From: Embleya sp040605455
GTDB taxonomy: Bacteria; Actinomycetota; Actinomycetes; Streptomycetales; Streptomycetaceae
Reading direction: 5' to 3'
Assembly (NCBI RefSeq): GCF_040605455.1
Contig: NZ_JBEXCV010000002.1
Span: 62,001-126,000 of the forward strand
DNA: 64,000 bases
In this document: in pieces, positions 60,020 to 64,000 of the stretch
Position numbering within the stretch: the stretch's first letter is position 1
Layout of the letters: each line of letters starts with the position of its first letter
Notes under the pieces: generated by a model
The model's database searches: none
Told to the model about the DNA's origin: nothing
The model's input: the letters and a program-made list of their open reading frames with translations, nothing else
Made by a program: the position numbers and the translations under genes

Positions 60020-62128
60020 TCAGAACAACCGGCGCAGCAGCCGCAACGAATGCGCCTCCAGGTGTACGGAGGTGGCCGCCTTGGCCGCGGGCCGGTCCCG
60101 GTCGAGCACCACCGTCGCGCTGTCCAGCACCGTCCCCCACGCCGCGCCGTACTCGGTGGGTGGCAGCGTGAAGTGCAGATCCCCCTCGTGCGCGTTGATC
60201 AACAGGAAGAACGAGTCGTCTCGGATCGGTTCGCCGCGCGGGCCCGGTTCGCCGATCGCGTCGCCGTTGAAGAAGACCGAGATCGCCTTGTTGAATCCGG
60301 CCTGCCAGTCCGCCTCGGTCATCGGCCGCCCGCCGGGAGCGAACCACTCGATGTCGGCCAGGCTCGCATCGTCCGCCGGCACACCGCGTAGGAAGCGCCG
60401 GCGGCGAAACACCGGATGCTCGCGGCGCAGCCGGATCAGCATCTGCACCCATTCGAGGAACACCCAGTGCTCCCGGCCGCGTTCCCAGTCGACCCAGGAG
60501 ACCTCGTTGTCCTGGCAGTACGCGTTGTTGTTGCCGCCCTGGGTGCGGGCGATCTCGTCCCCGTGCAGCAGCATCGGCACACCCTGGGACAGCAGCAGCG
60601 TCGCGGCCAGGTTGCGCTTGGTCTTCTCCCGCAGTGCGAGGATCTCGATGTCGGAGCTCTCGCCCTCCACTCCGCAGTTCCAGGACCGGTTGTGGTTCTC
60701 CCCGTCCCGGCCGTCCTCGCCGTTGGCCTCGTTGCGCTTGTGCTCGTAGGAGACCAGGTCGTGCAGCGTGAAGCCGTCGTGCGCGGTGACGAAGTTGACC
60801 GACGCGGTCGGCCGCCGGCCGTCGTGGCGATACATGTCGCCGGATCCGGTGAACCGGGCGGCGAAGTCCGGGAGCGTGCCCGGTTCGCCGCGCCACAGGT
60901 CGCGCACGGTGTCCCGATACCGGCCGTTCCACTCGGTCCACAGCGGCGGGAAGTTGCCCACCTGGTAGCCCTCGTCGCCGACGTCCCACGGCTCGGCGAT
61001 CAGCTTGACCCGGCTGACCACCGGGTCCTGCTGGACCAGGTCGAAGAACGCGGAGAGCTTGTCCACCTCGTAGAACTGCCGGGCCAGTGCCGCCGCGAGG
61101 TCGAAGCGGAAGCCGTCGACGTGCATCTCGGTGACCCAGTAGCGCAGCGAGTCCATGATCATCTGGAGCACGTGCGGATGCGACATGCGCAGCGAGTTGC
61201 CGGTGCCGGTGGTGTCCCAGTAGTAGCGCGGGTCCTGTTCGGACAGCCGGTAGTAGGCGCCGTTGTCGATCCCGCGCAGGGACAGCGTCGGGCCCAGGTG
61301 GTTGCCCTCCGCGGTGTGGTTGTAGACCACGTCGAGGATCACCTCGATACCGGCCTGGTGCAGGCATTTCACCAGGTAGCGGAACTCCTGCACCTGCTGC
61401 CCCAGCGAGCCGGTCGAGGAGTAGGCGGCGTGCGGCGCGAAGAAGCCGATCGTGTTGTAGCCCCAGTGATTGGCCAACCCCCGGGCGACCAGGTGCCCGT
61501 CGTCGACGAACTGGTGCACCGGCATCAACTCGACTGCGGTGACCCCCAGCGACCGGAAGTACTCGATCATCGTCGGGTGTGCCATGCCCGCGTAGGTGCC
61601 GCGGATCTCCGGCGGGATGTCCGGATGACGCATCGTCAGGCCGCGCACGTGCGCCTCGTAGATCACCGTGTCGTGGTATTCGTGCCCGGGCCTGTGGTCG
61701 TCACCCCAGTCGAAGTACGGGTTGACCACGACGGAGGTCATCATGTGCGGCGCCGAGTCGCTCTCGTCGATCCGTTCCGGCTCGCCGAACCGGTACCCGA
61801 ACACCGGTTGGCCCCAGCGGATGTCGCCGTCGAAGGCCTTGCCGTACGGGTCCAGGAGCAGCTTGGCCGGATTGCAGCGGATCCCCCGGTGGGGCTCCCA
61901 CGGCCCGTGCACGCGGTAGCCGTAGCGCCGACCGGGTTGCAGGCCGGGCAGGTAGCCGTGCCAGATGCCACCGTCCACCTCGCGCAGCGGCACCCGTTCC
62001 TCGTTGCGGGCGTCGTCGATCAGGCACAGGTCGACGGCGTCGGCGACGTCGCTGTACAGGGCGAAGTTGACGCCCGTTCCGTCGTAGGAGGCACCCAGCG
62101 GAAACGGGTGTCCGGGCCACAGCGTCAT
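60020..62128 (-). CDS. glgX: glycogen debranching enzyme GlgX
   Basis: 702 aa from ATG 62128, with AAGGGGG 7 bases upstream. N-terminal CBM48 (HPFPLGASYDGTGVNFALYS), then a GH13 barrel with all catalytic residues: VILDVVYNHTAEGN, DGFRFDLAAAL (nucleophile Asp), LIAEPWDVGD (acid/base Glu), FVTAHDGFTLHDL (third Asp), and the GlgX-specific NCGVEGESSD and QGVPMLLHGDE. It hydrolyses alpha-1,6 branches in limit dextrin during glycogen or trehalose metabolism. It starts divergently from the propeller lipoprotein gene (96-bp gap). Confidence 0.95.
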   Translation of the reverse strand: MTLWPGHPFPLGASYDGTGVNFALYSDVADAVDLCLIDDARNEERVPLREVDGGIWHGYLPGLQPGRRYGYRVHGPWEPHRGIRCNPAKLLLDPYGKAFDGDIRWGQPVFGYRFGEPERIDESDSAPHMMTSVVVNPYFDWGDDHRPGHEYHDTVIYEAHVRGLTMRHPDIPPEIRGTYAGMAHPTMIEYFRSLGVTAVELMPVHQFVDDGHLVARGLANHWGYNTIGFFAPHAAYSSTGSLGQQVQEFRYLVKCLHQAGIEVILDVVYNHTAEGNHLGPTLSLRGIDNGAYYRLSEQDPRYYWDTTGTGNSLRMSHPHVLQMIMDSLRYWVTEMHVDGFRFDLAAALARQFYEVDKLSAFFDLVQQDPVVSRVKLIAEPWDVGDEGYQVGNFPPLWTEWNGRYRDTVRDLWRGEPGTLPDFAARFTGSGDMYRHDGRRPTASVNFVTAHDGFTLHDLVSYEHKRNEANGEDGRDGENHNRSWNCGVEGESSDIEILALREKTKRNLAATLLLSQGVPMLLHGDEIARTQGGNNNAYCQDNEVSWVDWERGREHWVFLEWVQMLIRLRREHPVFRRRRFLRGVPADDASLADIEWFAPGGRPMTEADWQAGFNKAISVFFNGDAIGEPGPRGEPIRDDSFFLLINAHEGDLHFTLPPTEYGAAWGTVLDSATVVLDRDRPAAKAATSVHLEAHSLRLLRRLF

Positions 62129-62223
62129 CGAGGTTCCCCCTTCGCGGCCGGGATCGGCCTGACCGCACACCTGCCCGGGTCCGGGCCCGGGAACCGTTCC
62201 GCTGCCCGATGCGTCGGATGGCC

Positions 62224-64000
62224 ATGCGAATCCACGACCGTTCCACGCGCCGGGCCGCGGCCCTGCCGATATTCGTGCTGGCGGCGGGACTCGTCGTCAC
62301 CGGTTGCACCTCCTCTTCCGGCGGCTCGAAGCCGGATCCGGTGCGCACCGCCGCCCTGTCCGGGGAGACGATGCGGCTCACCGCGTTCGACTCGTGCGGC
62401 GCGCTGGTCGACGACTTCCGAGCGGCGGCGCTGCGCACGATGACCGAGAAGAAATCCGTCGACAACGCGAAGCCCGGGACGATGTCGGACGGCGAGGCGC
62501 CGGCCGCCGCACCCAGGGCGGCGGCCCCGCAGGGCCTGGCCGCGGATCAGGCGGCGCCCACCACGCCGGAGCACTCGACCACCAACACCCAGGAGCAGGG
62601 CGTCGACGAGCCCGACCTGGTCAAGACCGACGGGCGTCGGGTGCTGACCGTGGCCGACGGCCGGCTCAGCGTGGTGGACGCCGCGACCCACCGGGTCACC
62701 GGCACGCTGGACGTGCCGGGCGCGCGGGCGAGCGATCTGCTGCTGTCCGGCGATCGGGCCCTGCTGATCCTGGGCGGTTCGCCGAACCTGCCCAAGAGCA
62801 AGGGGGGTTCGGGCAAGATGGCGCCGATCCCGGGCGCCCCGGGCGGTTCGTCGAGCGTGGTCGCGGGCGCTCGGGCCCGCTTCGTGCTGGTGGATCTGAC
62901 CGCCGCGCCGCGGGTGCTCGGCGACCTGTCGGTGGACGGAAGCTACACGGACGGGCGGCAGATCGGCAGCACCGCGCGGATCGTGGTGCGCTCGCGGCCT
63001 CGACTGTCCACGTCCGTGGACAGGTCGCCCGGCAAGGCCAAGGATCTGATCCAGCGCTCGACCGCCTCGGACTGGCTGCCGCAGTTCACCCTCGCCGCGA
63101 ACGGGCGGACCGATTCCGGCAATCTGGTCGGCTGCGACCGGGTCAGCCGACCGCAGGCCAAGCCCGGCGATCCCGGGCACACCGGCACCGCGACGCTGAG
63201 CGTGTTGTCCTTCGACCTGACCCGCGACCTGGACAAGGGCGATCCGGTGACGGTGGCCGCCGACGTGGACAACGTGTACGCGTCGGAGTCCAACCTCTAC
63301 CTGGCGACCACATCCACGCAGCGCGCCGTGTCCGGTGACGCGAAGGTGATCGGCGGCGGACCGCCGAGCACGACGACCACGATCAACCAGCTCGACATCT
63401 CCGGCAAGGGCACGCCGAGGCTGGTCGGCACCGGCGTGGTCTCGGGCGCGATGGTCAACGAGTACGCGATGTCCGAGCACGCGGGCAACCTGCGGGTGGC
63501 CACCACGCTCTCGCCCGGCGACTCGACCGTCCCCAGGACGGTGCCGAGCGATCTCCCGCAGAGCAACACCACCCGCGGCGACTCGGCCCCAAGCGGCGCG
63601 GTGCCGGGCCAAGCCGCTCCCGACAGCGCGGCGTCGGGCCAGGCCGTCCCCGGCAGCGCACCGCGCGGCGGCATCGCCCCGAGCGGCCCCACCGACACCG
63701 ATCCGAGCACACCGCGGGACTTGCCGCCGCCGATCGCGCCCCGCTCCAGCACCGAGTCGGTGGTCACCGTGCTGGCCCGCAGCGGCGACAAGCTGACCCC
63801 GATCGGTCGGGTGGGCGGCCTGGGCCGGACCGAACGCATCATGGGCGTGCGCTTCGCGGGCCCGCTCGCCTACGTGGTGACCTTCCGCCAGACCGACCCG
63901 CTGTACACGCTCGACCTGAGCGACCCGCGCAATCCCAAGGCGGTCGGCGAGCTCAAGATCAACGGCTACTCGGCCTACCTGCACCCGATCGCCGACGGCC
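62224..64000 (+). CDS. beta-propeller lipoprotein, partial
   Basis: ATG 62224 opens a frame of 592 codons that runs off the right edge. Signal peptide with lipobox: LPIFVLAAGLVVTGC, Cys at about residue 28, so it is an exported lipoprotein. The Beta_propel (secreted beta-propeller) family pattern follows: TTNTQEQGVDEPDLVKTDGR, VLTVADGRLSVVDAATHRV, GDRALLILGG, FVLVDLTAAPRVLGDLSVDG and near the edge DPLYTLDLSDPRNPKAVGEL. A low-complexity Gly/Ala/Pro insert lies around residues 460-500. Ligand unknown. No competing gene on the minus strand is credible. Confidence 0.8.
   Translation, partial: MRIHDRSTRRAAALPIFVLAAGLVVTGCTSSSGGSKPDPVRTAALSGETMRLTAFDSCGALVDDFRAAALRTMTEKKSVDNAKPGTMSDGEAPAAAPRAAAPQGLAADQAAPTTPEHSTTNTQEQGVDEPDLVKTDGRRVLTVADGRLSVVDAATHRVTGTLDVPGARASDLLLSGDRALLILGGSPNLPKSKGGSGKMAPIPGAPGGSSSVVAGARARFVLVDLTAAPRVLGDLSVDGSYTDGRQIGSTARIVVRSRPRLSTSVDRSPGKAKDLIQRSTASDWLPQFTLAANGRTDSGNLVGCDRVSRPQAKPGDPGHTGTATLSVLSFDLTRDLDKGDPVTVAADVDNVYASESNLYLATTSTQRAVSGDAKVIGGGPPSTTTTINQLDISGKGTPRLVGTGVVSGAMVNEYAMSEHAGNLRVATTLSPGDSTVPRTVPSDLPQSNTTRGDSAPSGAVPGQAAPDSAASGQAVPGSAPRGGIAPSGPTDTDPSTPRDLPPPIAPRSSTESVVTVLARSGDKLTPIGRVGGLGRTERIMGVRFAGPLAYVVTFRQTDPLYTLDLSDPRNPKAVGELKINGYSAYLHPIADG

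Noticed and set aside
62125..63984. 619-codon minus frame
   Set aside because: Antisense to the propeller lipoprotein gene, which has a signal peptide, lipobox and family motifs.

Overview
High-GC actinomycete chromosome, most likely Streptomycetaceae (inference). The pointers are strong G/C third-position bias, GTG starts, many 4-base start/stop overlaps, a SigE-type sigma factor, a mycothiol-dependent isomerase-family protein, a terpene cyclase with P450 and FMO enzymes, and an actinobacterial tad locus. There are no rRNA genes, no CRISPR array and no intact prophage. One ordinary tRNA-Leu(GAG) is present.

Layout. 0-5.6 kb: the end of a TPR protein, a pair of ATP-grasp enzymes, a 1.5-kb gene-poor stretch, a zinc-ribbon protein and tRNA-Leu. 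6.1-10.1 kb: small proteins, an FMO-like oxygenase and a terpene cyclase with degenerate motifs. 10.15-17.26 kb (minus): five genes, each overlapping the next by GTGA: MoxR AAA+ ATPase, vWA protein, a 964-aa protein (helical N-terminus, propeller-like middle, dead GH13/trehalose-synthase-like C-terminus), TIR protein and SLATT/DUF4231 membrane protein. This looks like a vWA-MoxR ternary conflict (defence) system with a TIR plus membrane effector arm.

17.5-30 kb: a complete tad/Flp pilus locus. The prepilin peptidase is on plus; CpaB, TadZ, TadA, TadB, TadC, a pilin-like peptide, two TadE-like proteins, a TadG-like protein and a 1552-aa LysM/winged-helix/BTAD protein form a minus-strand operon. 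30.6-34.7 kb: P450, an exported protein, a SigE sigma factor with leader peptide and a membrane partner, and a toxin-antitoxin-like pair. 34.7-40 kb: accessory region with decayed repeats, a catalytically dead Mrr-like protein, a lower-GC island of two exported proteins, an IS5 transposase remnant and a frameshifted gene.

40-47 kb: mostly small housekeeping or hypothetical genes, two TetR regulators, and between two terminators (42.28-42.60 kb) two tRNA-like sequences in which the 3' half precedes the 5' half (circularly permuted). 46.7-64 kb: a TPR protein, an MFS transporter, cold-shock protein, a TerD-vWA fusion, membrane proteins, a truncated GH3 glycosidase, GlgX, and a beta-propeller lipoprotein running off the window.

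The two items most worth following are the MoxR-vWA-pseudoglycosidase-TIR-SLATT operon and the permuted tRNA-like pair.
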